From Alistipes senegalensis (GTDB lineage Bacteria > Bacteroidota > Bacteroidia > Bacteroidales > Rikenellaceae), in contig JAMPDE010000001.1 in NCBI GenBank assembly GCA_023665825.1, positions 1-46,023 of the forward strand: a stretch of DNA of 46,023 nt, given 5' to 3'. The notes beneath the pieces were generated by a model. It searched no databases, was not told the origin of the DNA, and saw only the letters and a program-made list of their open reading frames with translations. Below, in pieces: positions 1 to 7,627 of the stretch; within the stretch, counting starts at the first letter, position 1, and each line of letters opens with the position of its first letter. The position numbers were made by a program, and so were the translations under genes.

Positions 1-80
1 GGACTGAATTTGTCCCTGTAAAGGACGAAAACGGTCAAACATTGCAAAATAGGGCATATGCGATGATAGTTACACAATAA
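1..80 (+). CDS. 3' end of an unidentified protein (partial)
   Basis: An open frame enters from the left edge, read in codons starting at base 3, and stops with TAA at 78-80. The visible tail ends in RAYAMIVTQ. A strong hairpin terminator follows at once, as expected at the end of a real gene. About 25 residues are visible, too few to name a family. The AT-rich composition matches the nuclease gene that follows, so both may belong to the same acquired segment. Confidence 0.5.
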   Translation, partial: TEFVPVKDENGQTLQNRAYAMIVTQ

Positions 81-101
81 AAATTAGAGTAAATTTATAT
101 G

Positions 102-136
102 AAGCCACATTGCAATTTCTGCAATGTGGCTTTTTG
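102..136 (+). terminator. Rho-independent terminator after the partial gene
   Basis: Perfect 11-bp stem GCCACATTGCA (104-114) and TGCAATGTGGC (120-130) around a 5-base loop, followed by TTTTTG. It begins 24 bases after the upstream stop codon and separates that gene from the promoter at 262. Confidence 0.85.
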
Positions 137-238
137 TTTTCGTAGAAAAATTAGAGAATAGCTACCATTACTACGAAATGCCAAAAGAGTTGACAATGAA
201 ATATCAATCTCAATTTTTGCAAAGAAAGCTTTAAATAA

Positions 239-269
239 TTGCAGAGTTATCATAGATTTTTTATCTTTG
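239..269 (+). promoter_or_regulatory. Bacteroidetes-type promoter of the OLD nuclease gene
   Basis: TATCTTTG at 262-269 matches the -7 consensus TAnnTTTG, and a TTG at 239-241 lies 20 bases upstream, the usual -33 spacing. Transcription would begin near 274-276. A possible TTG start at 267 would lie inside the promoter, so ATG 288 is chosen as the start. Confidence 0.7.
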
Positions 270-287
270 GAAGTCAAGTTTAATAAC

Positions 288-2036
288 ATGAAGAGAATCT
301 CAAAAGTAGAAATCAAAAACTTTCGATCTATTAAAACTGAAGTCATAGGTAATTTATCTGAATTGAACGTATTTTCTGGCTGTAACGATGTTGGAAAATC
401 CAATGTTCTGCGTGCATTGGATATGTTCTTCAACAAGAAAAACATTGATTTCTACGAAGAATTTAATATTGAACGAAAGGCAGAAATAAAACAATTACAC
501 CAACAACAAATTATAAGCATAAAAGTGTATTTTATCAATGACACTTATAGGAATTTGCCAGCAAATTTTTTCGTAAAGAGGACTTGGGATAAAAGCGGTG
601 AAATGTCTTCTCAATCTGATGATACAGAAACATGGAGAAAAAAGCAGAACGGGGTATCTTCGACTCAGGTCAGAACCGCACTTTCAATGTATCTTAATAA
701 ATTTCGATTCAAATATATTCCTGCCATTAAAGAAAATTCATGCTTTAATACTCTTTTGGTTGAATTATATAATGCTATTGTAGACAATAAAGCAGGAACT
801 GCTGCAGAATTTGAAGGAACATTGTCAGACTTTAATAGCAAACTAGCTGAGTTATCGCAGGAACTATCAGATTTTTTCTTAAAAACAGCAGGAATTCGTT
901 CTACTGTTGCAATTCCTACAACAGCTGGAGATTTGGCTAAAAGATTGGCTGTTTCCACCTATGCAGATGCAAATGGAGAAGATAAAATCCCATTGTTTAA
1001 TCGAGGTGACGGTATAAGAATGCATTACATTCCAGCTATTCTTAATTTTATTTCTGATTTAGAAAATAATAAATGGCATATATGGGCTATTGATGAACCT
1101 GAGACTTCGTGTGAATATTCCAAGTCAGCGGTATTAGCTAATGATTTTGTCGGGAAATATGCTATGAACAATCAAATATTCATCGCATCTCATTCTTTTC
1201 ATTTTATTTCATTGACGGGCGATAATGTAAGTAGATATCGAGTGTTTAGGAAAGATAATAAATCTCATATTCGTCTTATCAATACTGAATTGTTTGAGCA
1301 GGAAGAGCTAAAATCCGAACTGGGTATATTATCGTTACTGCATGGACTGCAAGAAGTATATGATAACTATCAAAGGGAAAGAGAACTTATTTCCGCAAAC
1401 ATAGATATCATCAAGCATGCGGAAAAACCATTACTTTTATTTGAAGGCGAATCGGATCGGATATTATTTCAAAAAGCATTTGGAAAATTATATCCTAATG
1501 AGCGACACAACTTTATTTATTCAGAACCAGCAGAACAAAAGAAAGGTGGTGCAGTAGTAGGAGAAGGAGCTAACGCATTGGCTGGATTTCTTTATTCCCA
1601 TATTCCTAAAATTGGGGATGCGCTAAATGGTAAAAAGATTATAGCTATTTTCGATAATGATAAAGAAGGTGTAGAGCAATACAACAAAATAGCAAAAGAT
1701 TATGAAAAATCATATCAACTGATTGAAATAGATGGCATTTCAATTTTGAAGCACAAAAAATACAACGTATATGTTACAAAATTAATAGCCCCTAATTTTA
1801 GAAGCCGTTGGATTCATGAGCAGGCAAAATATTGCTATTTATCGGTTGAACTATTATTACAAGATAATTATATTCCAGAAATTAATAGAGATTATATTCC
1901 TGATACAACTCCATCTAAATATAGTTTTAAGGCAGGCAATAAGGTAAACTTTGCGAATAGCGTCAGTGATAATACCGATTTTTCTGGTTTTCGGGGAACA
2001 ATAGATTTGCTGATGAGTATCAAAAATGAAGAATAA
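288..2036 (+). CDS. OLD-family ATP-dependent nuclease (AAA ATPase + TOPRIM)
   Basis: A 582-residue protein with an N-terminal ABC/SMC-like ATPase. The Walker A is GCNDVGKS (31-38) and the Walker B with catalytic glutamate is DEPE (269-272). The C-terminal TOPRIM domain has its acidic residue in FEGESD (E386) and the DND motif at 456-458. This is the OLD nuclease plan, shared by phage P2 Old and the GajA subunit of Gabija defence. Such proteins nick or cleave DNA and often act against phage. No UvrD-like GajB gene follows: the next gene is an unrelated transporter on the opposite strand. A stand-alone class 1 OLD protein is therefore likelier than Gabija, although a partner upstream of the window cannot be excluded. 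The gene is strikingly AT-rich compared with everything to its right, which suggests transfer. The family call is firm; the defence role is inference. Confidence 0.85.
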   Translation: MKRISKVEIKNFRSIKTEVIGNLSELNVFSGCNDVGKSNVLRALDMFFNKKNIDFYEEFNIERKAEIKQLHQQQIISIKVYFINDTYRNLPANFFVKRTWDKSGEMSSQSDDTETWRKKQNGVSSTQVRTALSMYLNKFRFKYIPAIKENSCFNTLLVELYNAIVDNKAGTAAEFEGTLSDFNSKLAELSQELSDFFLKTAGIRSTVAIPTTAGDLAKRLAVSTYADANGEDKIPLFNRGDGIRMHYIPAILNFISDLENNKWHIWAIDEPETSCEYSKSAVLANDFVGKYAMNNQIFIASHSFHFISLTGDNVSRYRVFRKDNKSHIRLINTELFEQEELKSELGILSLLHGLQEVYDNYQRERELISANIDIIKHAEKPLLLFEGESDRILFQKAFGKLYPNERHNFIYSEPAEQKKGGAVVGEGANALAGFLYSHIPKIGDALNGKKIIAIFDNDKEGVEQYNKIAKDYEKSYQLIEIDGISILKHKKYNVYVTKLIAPNFRSRWIHEQAKYCYLSVELLLQDNYIPEINRDYIPDTTPSKYSFKAGNKVNFANSVSDNTDFSGFRGTIDLLMSIKNEE

Positions 2037-2120
2037 GACAGCTTATAATATCTTTGCGTTGTTCTGAATGTTTTTACATTGACTTTGGTACATTAAAGTA
2101 TATAATTGGGATACGAAAAA

Positions 2121-2162
2121 CATAACAACGGGCCGTCGTGTATGATGCACGACGACCCGTTT
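2121..2162 (-). terminator. Terminator of the era-TPR-MFS unit
   Basis: A 13-bp stem (2128-2140 with 2148-2160) lies 29 bases beyond the MFS stop. Read on the minus strand, every position pairs, one as G-U; read on the plus strand, the same position is a C-A mismatch. The minus-strand copy is followed by a T-rich run ending GTTTTT, so it chiefly serves the minus-strand gene. Confidence 0.8.
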
Positions 2163-2188
2163 CCTCATTTATCCGTTCGTAGTTCGGG

Positions 2189-3640
2189 CTACTTCTCGAT
2201 ATTCGGAAGTTCCAGTCCGTAACCTTTTTTGCGGTCGAATGCTTTCAGATAAATCGCGAGCAGGAATGCCGCAACACCGAAACCGGCGAAAATAACCAAC
2301 GGCACAGTATAATTGTACGGAATAAAGAACGTTTCAGGCAATTCGCCACCAGTCGATTTCGCTTCCTCGACAATCGCTTTCGCCGCAACGACTGCTGGAT
2401 TAGCCGCGTTCGACGAATCGAGCACGCTACCTATCAACAGCGGCACCAAGCAAAGGCCGATGTTCTGCACCCAGAAAATTAAGCAATAGGCACTTCCGAG
2501 CACTCGTTCTTCGATGATTTTCGGCACACTGGGCCATAAGGCCGCCGGAACTAACGCGAACGAAATCCCCAATACGACAATCGTTACATAAGCAATCAAT
2601 TTGCTGCCCGTCGCCGGTACGACGAATGCAAAGACGAGATGGCAGGCGATCAACAGTAATGCTCCCCAAATCAACATCGAAGCACCTTTGCCTTTGCGGT
2701 CGAGATAAGAGCCGAGAAAGGGAGTAATAACCGCGGCCCCGATAGGGAACCAGCGAAAAATATCCGATGCGACTTTGGCCGAAATGCCATGCAGGTTGCA
2801 CTGTAACATCTCCGCGCCATAGGCTTGGAAAGGGAAAATCGCCGAATAATAAAGTACGCACAACAGAGCGACCACCCAGAAAATATGGCTGGAAAAAATC
2901 AATCCGATATCCTTGATTTTGAATTGTTCGTCGGCATCTGCCTCACCTTTTTCCGTTCGATTTTGCCCGTCCAGTTTCTTGTCCATGACGCAGAAAACCA
3001 CGAAGAAAATAAGACCTATGAACAGCAACACCGTACAGAAAGCGACGGGAGCCGTGACCGACCCCATTTTCGCGGCGATCAACGGCGAAAGCGAGAAAAT
3101 CGCGAATACGCCCACCCGCGCAATCGCCATTTCGATGCCCATAGCCAATGCCATTTCCTTGCCTTTGAACCACTTGGCTATCGTCTTGGAAACGGTCGTG
3201 CCGGCCATTTCGCAGCCGCAACCGAAAATCATGAAGCCCAACGACGCCATTTTCGCGCTGGCAGGCAAAGCCACCCACCACGAATCGAGCCATGCGGCGA
3301 ATGCCGTTCCGGCGAAGGCTTCGCTGATGCCGTAAAGTTTGATGCAGGCACCGGCCAACATCAACGACGCCGAAAGGGTACCCGTAAACCGGATGCCCAT
3401 TTTGTCGAGAATGATGCCTGCGACAATCAGAAAACCACAGACATTCAGACTGTATTCAGCAGCCCGATAGGTACCGTAAGCCGTCGAACTCCAACCGAGT
3501 GCGGGTTCCAACAGGCTTTTAATCGGAGCCATGACGTCCACGAACATGTATCCGAAAAACATCATCAAGGCAATCAGGATAAGTGCCGACCACCGGACGA
3601 AGATCGAATCGTTGATTTTGCGTTGGATTGTTTCTACCAT
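2189..3640 (-). CDS. Major facilitator superfamily transporter
   Basis: A 483-residue, very hydrophobic protein with about twelve membrane segments. A charged cytoplasmic linker (roughly residues 222-248, rich in D, E, K and Q) sits between the two six-helix halves. Between helices 2 and 3 it has the MFS A-loop signature in the form GIILDKMGIR, with a matching YLDRKGKG in the second half. The family moves small solutes by proton symport or antiport across the inner membrane; the substrate cannot be read from sequence. It starts 20 bases after the stop of the TPR gene and so is probably cotranscribed with it and era. It ends at a strong hairpin. Confidence 0.85.
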   Translation of the reverse strand: MVETIQRKINDSIFVRWSALILIALMMFFGYMFVDVMAPIKSLLEPALGWSSTAYGTYRAAEYSLNVCGFLIVAGIILDKMGIRFTGTLSASLMLAGACIKLYGISEAFAGTAFAAWLDSWWVALPASAKMASLGFMIFGCGCEMAGTTVSKTIAKWFKGKEMALAMGIEMAIARVGVFAIFSLSPLIAAKMGSVTAPVAFCTVLLFIGLIFFVVFCVMDKKLDGQNRTEKGEADADEQFKIKDIGLIFSSHIFWVVALLCVLYYSAIFPFQAYGAEMLQCNLHGISAKVASDIFRWFPIGAAVITPFLGSYLDRKGKGASMLIWGALLLIACHLVFAFVVPATGSKLIAYVTIVVLGISFALVPAALWPSVPKIIEERVLGSAYCLIFWVQNIGLCLVPLLIGSVLDSSNAANPAVVAAKAIVEEAKSTGGELPETFFIPYNYTVPLVIFAGFGVAAFLLAIYLKAFDRKKGYGLELPNIEK

Positions 3641-3660
3641 AATTATCGTTTTGTTTGGAA

Positions 3661-5649
3661 TTAGTTATCGGCAGGTGCATACTGTTTCAGCAGGTCGTAG
3701 GCAGCCGTAATGCCCAGTTCGCCCGCTTTCGAGAGGTCGAGGCATCCCTTGCGTGTATCTTTCATGAAAATCTGCACGACGCCGCGATTGTAGAACGCTT
3801 CGGCGAACGCAGGATCGAGTTCGATGGCTTTCGTGTAATCCTCGAACGCTTCGGGCAGATTCCCCGACAAAGCCTGCAAATTGGCGCGATTGTAATACAG
3901 ATGTGCAAAATCGGGGAACAGTTTCGCAGCCTTGTTCAGGTCGGCAATCGCTTCGTCGTAGCTGTACGAACGTTTCGAGTTGTTCTGCAAGCGATTGGCA
4001 GGGTCGGAATCGATCGTGATTCGCTGATAGGAGTTGTCGATCGACGAGATGAAGTCGATCATCTCTGCCCGCGTCGTCGAACGGTTCATATAGAGGAACG
4101 GATTCGACGGATTCCGTTCGATAGCCGCCGTCAGCGTATTCACCGAATTGGTGTATTGCTTGATGAGCGACTGCGTGATGCCACGCAGGAAAAGAATCGT
4201 CCACGAATCGTCCGTTTTCATCGTTTCCGCATACTCACGGTCAAGCAGCAGCAACGAATCGGCGTCGATGTCGCACTCCCGCGAAGAAAGCACCATCCGG
4301 CCGTTTCCGATGCGGCGTTTGAAATCCTCGACCCGTTGCAGATGATAATGGACAACGGTCGGCACCGTATCGGGACGCATCAACGTGAATTTGAATAGCG
4401 GCAACAACCGTATTTCCTCCCGTCCGGTATTGCGGCCTGCGATGCGCTCGAAACCGCCGCCTGCCAACTTGCTGTCGAACGACAACAGCCGGTCGAAATG
4501 TTGGGTCGTATCGGCGTAAATGGAGTAGGTGCTGTCATTCAGCCGTTTGCGATATTCGGCGATTTTCCGTTGCGCCGTGTCGCGGTCTTGCTTCGCACCT
4601 TTGGGGTCGCGCAGAAATTCGCGCAACCGGCCGCGATAAATATAGGCATTGGCGAAATCGGGGTATAGTTCGATGGCCGACGTGTAGTCCTTGACCGCCT
4701 TTTCGAGGTCACCCAACTGCGCATGGACGCCCGCCCGGTTGTAATAGACCAGCACGTTGTTCGGCGAATAGAACGCCACCTTGTCGTAATCGTCCAACGC
4801 ACGGTTGTAGTCGCCGATTTGCGCCCGGAGCATCGCCCGATTGAAGTACGTCAGCGAGTTGGTCGAATCGAGCCGGATTACCTTGTCGAAGTCGGCCAGC
4901 GCCTGCATCGGCCGGTTCGTATCGGAATAGACCAGTGCCCGATTGAAATAGGAGAGCAGATAGGTCGAATCGCAACGGATAGCCATGTCGAAATCGGCTT
5001 CGGCATCGGTGTACCGCTTCTGCTGCATGTAGAGCCCGCCGCGACGGTTGTACCCGTTGGGGTCTTCGCGATTCGTGCGGATAGCCCTGTTGAAATTGTC
5101 GTAGGCCCGCACCGTGTCTTTCAGGTGGAGATAACTCAATCCGCGACAGATGAACGCATCGGCTACTTTGTTCTCCTGCCGGATGAACTGGTCGAAATCC
5201 TTGATAGCCAACTCGAACTGTTGATTCAGCAGCCGTGTAACGCCGCGACTGTAATAAGGGCCGGGCAGGTCGGGCCGCAGTTCGATAGCCTCTTTGAAAT
5301 CCTGCAAGGCATCGTCGTAATTACCCAACCGCGAGCGGGTAATAGCACGATAGGTGTAAGCCTGCGTATAAACCGGATTGTAGCGGATGGCGGTCGTAAA
5401 ATCGGCTTCCGCACCGATTAGGTCGTCGAGGTTGTATTTGGCGATGCCGCGCAGGAAATAGCCCTCGTAGGCATCTTCCTCGACCCGAAGCAGGGTATTG
5501 AGCGTGCGGATAGCCTCTTGGTAGTGGTTGTTCATCATGCACGTGCGCCCCATCCAGAAGAAATACTCCCGATTGTACTGCGCCCGTGCCTGCACGATGC
5601 CTGCCAGCATCGAAAACAACAACAGCCCCCTATAAAAAAACTTCCGCAT
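3661..5649 (-). CDS. Secreted or periplasmic tetratricopeptide-repeat protein
   Basis: A 662-residue protein beginning MRKFFYRG with a signal peptide ending near QARAQ. ATG at 5649 was chosen because it directly precedes the signal peptide. An upstream in-frame ATG at 5721 would overlap era by 41 bases and add a hydrophilic tail before the signal. From about residue 25 to 375 it is a nearly unbroken array of 34-residue TPR units (patterns such as AYxNRAxxxxxxGDYxxAxxDYxKA). A less regular segment (about 375-500) follows, then more TPRs to the end (AFYNRGVVQIF). TPR arrays bind proteins, and in Bacteroidetes exported ones often scaffold envelope complexes. The partner is unknown. It lies between era (31-base gap) and the MFS gene (20-base gap) on the same strand. 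Confidence 0.85.
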   Translation of the reverse strand: MRKFFYRGLLLFSMLAGIVQARAQYNREYFFWMGRTCMMNNHYQEAIRTLNTLLRVEEDAYEGYFLRGIAKYNLDDLIGAEADFTTAIRYNPVYTQAYTYRAITRSRLGNYDDALQDFKEAIELRPDLPGPYYSRGVTRLLNQQFELAIKDFDQFIRQENKVADAFICRGLSYLHLKDTVRAYDNFNRAIRTNREDPNGYNRRGGLYMQQKRYTDAEADFDMAIRCDSTYLLSYFNRALVYSDTNRPMQALADFDKVIRLDSTNSLTYFNRAMLRAQIGDYNRALDDYDKVAFYSPNNVLVYYNRAGVHAQLGDLEKAVKDYTSAIELYPDFANAYIYRGRLREFLRDPKGAKQDRDTAQRKIAEYRKRLNDSTYSIYADTTQHFDRLLSFDSKLAGGGFERIAGRNTGREEIRLLPLFKFTLMRPDTVPTVVHYHLQRVEDFKRRIGNGRMVLSSRECDIDADSLLLLDREYAETMKTDDSWTILFLRGITQSLIKQYTNSVNTLTAAIERNPSNPFLYMNRSTTRAEMIDFISSIDNSYQRITIDSDPANRLQNNSKRSYSYDEAIADLNKAAKLFPDFAHLYYNRANLQALSGNLPEAFEDYTKAIELDPAFAEAFYNRGVVQIFMKDTRKGCLDLSKAGELGITAAYDLLKQYAPADN

Positions 5650-5680
5650 CGACTGAATAACGTATTTGCGCCCGCATTTA

Positions 5681-6562
5681 TTATTCCTGCTCGTAGCCGA
5701 ACTCCCGCAACTTGCGCGCATTGTTACGCCAATCGTCGCTCACCTTGACCAGCAATTGAAGAAAAACTTTCTTGCCGACGAATTTTTCGAGGTCTTCGCG
5801 AGCCGCCTGCCCCACCTTTTTGAGCATCGACCCACCGCGTCCGATAAGGATGCCTTTCTGCGAATCGCGCGCCACGTGGATAATCGCCACGATGCGGTCG
5901 ATGGTCGGCTCCTCCTTGTAGCTTTCGATTGCGATTTCGCAGCAGTAGGGTATCTCCTTGTCGTAAAAACGGAGAATTTTTTCACGGATGATTTCCGATG
6001 CAAAAAAACGCATCGGTTTGTCGGTCAGCGTATCGTCGGCATAATACGAGGGTCCTTCGGGAAGCAGATCGAGAATCGTGCGGAATACACCCTCGACATT
6101 GAATTTCTCTTTGGCCGACACCGGCACGATACGCGCATCGGGCAGCTCCGCGTGCCATTTTTCGGTCAACGTTTCGAGGGCTTCGGGCGTCGTCAAGTCG
6201 ATTTTGTTCACCACGACGATTGTCGGGATGCCGCTCCTGCGGATATTTTCAAGCACGACCGCCGAACGGTCGGTCTGCTCGACGGTATCCGTAACATACA
6301 GAATCACATCGGCATCGGACAATGCGCCGTGCACGAATTTCATCATCGACTCCTGCAGCTTGTAGGCCGGTTTCAAGATGCCGGGCGTATCCGAATAGAC
6401 AATTTGGAAATCCTCGCCCGACACGACGCCCATGATGCGGTGTCGCGTGGTCTGCGCTTTGGCCGTGATAATCGACAACCGTTCGCCGACCAGCGCGTTC
6501 ATCAGCGTCGATTTACCGACGTTCGGATTGCCGATGATATTTACAAAACCCGACTTGTGCAT
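5681..6562 (-). CDS. era: GTPase Era, 16S rRNA-binding ribosome assembly factor
   Basis: A 293-residue protein with all Era landmarks. G1 is GNPNVGKS (11-18), the G2 region is QTTRHR, G3 is DTPG, G4 is NKID, and the KH RNA-binding domain at the C-terminus contains GRGGSMLKK. Era binds GTP and the 3' end of 16S rRNA and helps mature the 30S subunit, coupling growth to ribosome supply. The length is normal for the family. It is transcribed from its own TATCTTTG box just upstream and probably leads a run with the TPR and MFS genes. Confidence 0.97.
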   Translation of the reverse strand: MHKSGFVNIIGNPNVGKSTLMNALVGERLSIITAKAQTTRHRIMGVVSGEDFQIVYSDTPGILKPAYKLQESMMKFVHGALSDADVILYVTDTVEQTDRSAVVLENIRRSGIPTIVVVNKIDLTTPEALETLTEKWHAELPDARIVPVSAKEKFNVEGVFRTILDLLPEGPSYYADDTLTDKPMRFFASEIIREKILRFYDKEIPYCCEIAIESYKEEPTIDRIVAIIHVARDSQKGILIGRGGSMLKKVGQAAREDLEKFVGKKVFLQLLVKVSDDWRNNARKLREFGYEQE

Positions 6563-6583
6563 AATCGCATATTTAATGCGTTC

Positions 6584-6591
6584 AAAGATAC
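6584..6591 (-). promoter_or_regulatory. -7 box of the era promoter
   Basis: On the minus strand this reads TATCTTTG, an exact TAnnTTTG match, 21 bases before the era ATG. It faces away from the identical box at 6612-6619, and the two together form an inverted repeat. Confidence 0.7.
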
Positions 6592-6611
6592 AACTATTTC
6601 GAGAAATTTCC

Positions 6612-6619
6612 TATCTTTG
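6612..6619 (+). promoter_or_regulatory. -7 box driving the non-coding region right of era
   Basis: TATCTTTG on the plus strand, with a predicted start near 6625. No protein gene begins within 300 bases, so the first product is probably RNA (see the 6S-like element). Its -33 position falls on the -7 box of the divergent era promoter. Confidence 0.65.
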
Positions 6620-6625
6620 CGCATG

Positions 6626-6757
6626 TTAGTATAACGCTAAAACCTTTGCCCATGAAGAAATAACGAAACCGCAATTTTCAATCGTATTCGATTCTCCGTG
6701 CCGCCACTGCACTAAAAGCACCGGCACAAACATATAAAAGCGCATCGGCTTTTCTTC
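6626..6757. other. Non-coding stretch with two small hairpins
   Basis: No convincing gene is present. One hairpin pairs GTGCCG with CGGCAC around positions 6698-6727. A second pairs AAAAGC (6736-6741) with GCTTTT (6748-6753) and runs into CTTCTT, which resembles a weak terminator. A four-codon frame ATG AAG AAA TAA sits at 6652-6663. The stretch could be the 5' leader of the 6S-like RNA, a separate small RNA ending near 6757, or the remains of a gene start. Confidence 0.4.
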
Positions 6758-6904
6758 TTGCGTGTGAAAATTGGACACTTTCATTGCAAATGAGGAATTA
6801 AAGTTGATGCTCGCGTTGTTTTACGACGCGGGCATTTCTTCTATCTTATTTGCAAGGTTGTCCAATACCTCACACGCGGATAAAAGAATTTGTCCGCGTT
6901 TTTT
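6758..6904 (+). ncRNA. 6S-like RNA (rod with central bubble) with terminator
   Basis: Nested complementary segments build one long rod: GCGTGTGA 6760-6767 with 6870-6877, TTGGACA 6771-6777 with 6859-6865, and TTGCAAAT 6784-6791 with 6848-6855. Next comes an open bubble (6792-6806 facing 6836-6847), then a terminal stem 6807-6816 with 6826-6835 capped by a 9-base loop. A separate hairpin at 6875-6898 followed by six Ts ends the transcript. A closing stem, large central bubble and terminal stem are the architecture of 6S RNA, which mimics an open promoter and sequesters RNA polymerase. The 3' bubble edge reads TATCTTATTTG, reminiscent of the -7 box. The structure is seen directly; the 6S identity is inferred. 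Confidence 0.55.
6875..6904 (+). terminator. Terminator of the 6S-like RNA
   Basis: An 8-bp stem (6875-6882 with 6891-6898, including one G-U pair) is followed directly by TTTTTT at 6899-6904. It sits 38 bases before the next gene start. Confidence 0.8.
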
Positions 6905-6941
6905 ATGTTCATTCATTAACCCGAAATGTAAAAAACAAAAA

Positions 6942-7553
6942 ATGAAAACATCTTATTTATTCATTACCGGTCTAATCGCCGTCATTTGCAGCAGTTGCGC
7001 ATCCATTCATCCCGTAACGGACAATATCATCCAGCAAGTCGGAGGAAGCGAGCAGTTGACCAATTTCCAATACTATATTTCTCGCGACATCGTGCTGACG
7101 CGAGTTGAGCACGAGAAAGACGGAAATGTTACGGCGGGAGAAGCTAAAATCAACGAAACGATCAAAAAAGATAAGGTCAACATCAAAAAATCGACTCCGG
7201 GTGTTGTTCTCAACTCTTGGTATTACGACAATCTGAAATCTCACGTCCTTTACGTCGCATTCGAGGACGACGATAGTCAATTTTTACAATTCGCCCATGT
7301 TAAAAATGCGAACCCAAATGCGTACTATAGCTTGATGAATAGCATCCACCTTCAATCACAACAACGGATTATGTATGGAGATACCGAATATAGTTACTCT
7401 TTTCCCGAAAATTCCTCCATTTTGAAAAAAGTAGGAATAAAAAAGACAAAAAATCCTTACGGAGAAACACCGATACTATTGATAAAACTGAAAAAGAGCC
7501 AAAAAACAATCACAACAAAGCGAACTGCAAAAGGACGTAAAATCGGGCAATGA
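6942..7553 (+). CDS. Unrecognised small lipoprotein
   Basis: A 203-residue protein beginning MKTSYLFITG, with a short hydrophobic signal ending ICSSC; Cys19 is the likely lipid attachment site. An open frame continues further upstream, but those codons run through the RNA element and terminator, so ATG 6942 is the credible start. The mature part is lysine-rich and soluble-looking, with an acidic FEDDDSQFLQF patch; I recognise no domain. No TAnnTTTG box lies between the upstream terminator and the start, so its promoter is unclear and read-through is possible. Base composition is lower in GC than the neighbouring ffh and era genes. It converges on ffh across a shared hairpin. Confidence 0.7.
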   Translation: MKTSYLFITGLIAVICSSCASIHPVTDNIIQQVGGSEQLTNFQYYISRDIVLTRVEHEKDGNVTAGEAKINETIKKDKVNIKKSTPGVVLNSWYYDNLKSHVLYVAFEDDDSQFLQFAHVKNANPNAYYSLMNSIHLQSQQRIMYGDTEYSYSFPENSSILKKVGIKKTKNPYGETPILLIKLKKSQKTITTKRTAKGRKIGQ

Positions 7554-7569
7554 TTTCCGATTCTCAAAA

Positions 7570-7614
7570 TAATAATCGGCACGAAAGTATTGTTACTTCG
7601 TGCCGATTGTTTTC
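7570..7614. terminator. Bidirectional terminator between the lipoprotein gene and ffh
   Basis: Perfect 12-bp stem AATCGGCACGAA (7574-7585) with its complement at 7597-7608. A T-rich run follows on both strands (GTTTTC on plus, ATTATTTTG on minus), as expected between converging genes. Confidence 0.85.
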
Positions 7615-7627
7615 AAATGAATAAAAT

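Noticed and set aside
178-234. Short frame starting MPKELTMK upstream of the nuclease gene
   Set aside because: Eighteen codons in AT-rich DNA, with no promoter box before it and no recognisable content. Likely chance.
288-2036. Gabija defence system (GajA)
   Set aside because: The ATPase-TOPRIM architecture fits, but no UvrD-like GajB gene follows; the next gene is a transporter on the opposite strand. The left side is outside the window.
3655-4398. Long open frame opposite the TPR gene
   Set aside because: GC-rich third positions on the coding strand create long antisense frames; the product is Arg/Val-rich with no domain. The same holds for similar frames opposite ffh, the barrel gene, pheT and lepA.
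6771-6941. N-terminal extension of the 203-residue lipoprotein
   Set aside because: The extension crosses the terminator and the paired arms of the RNA rod, and the signal peptide begins at 6942.
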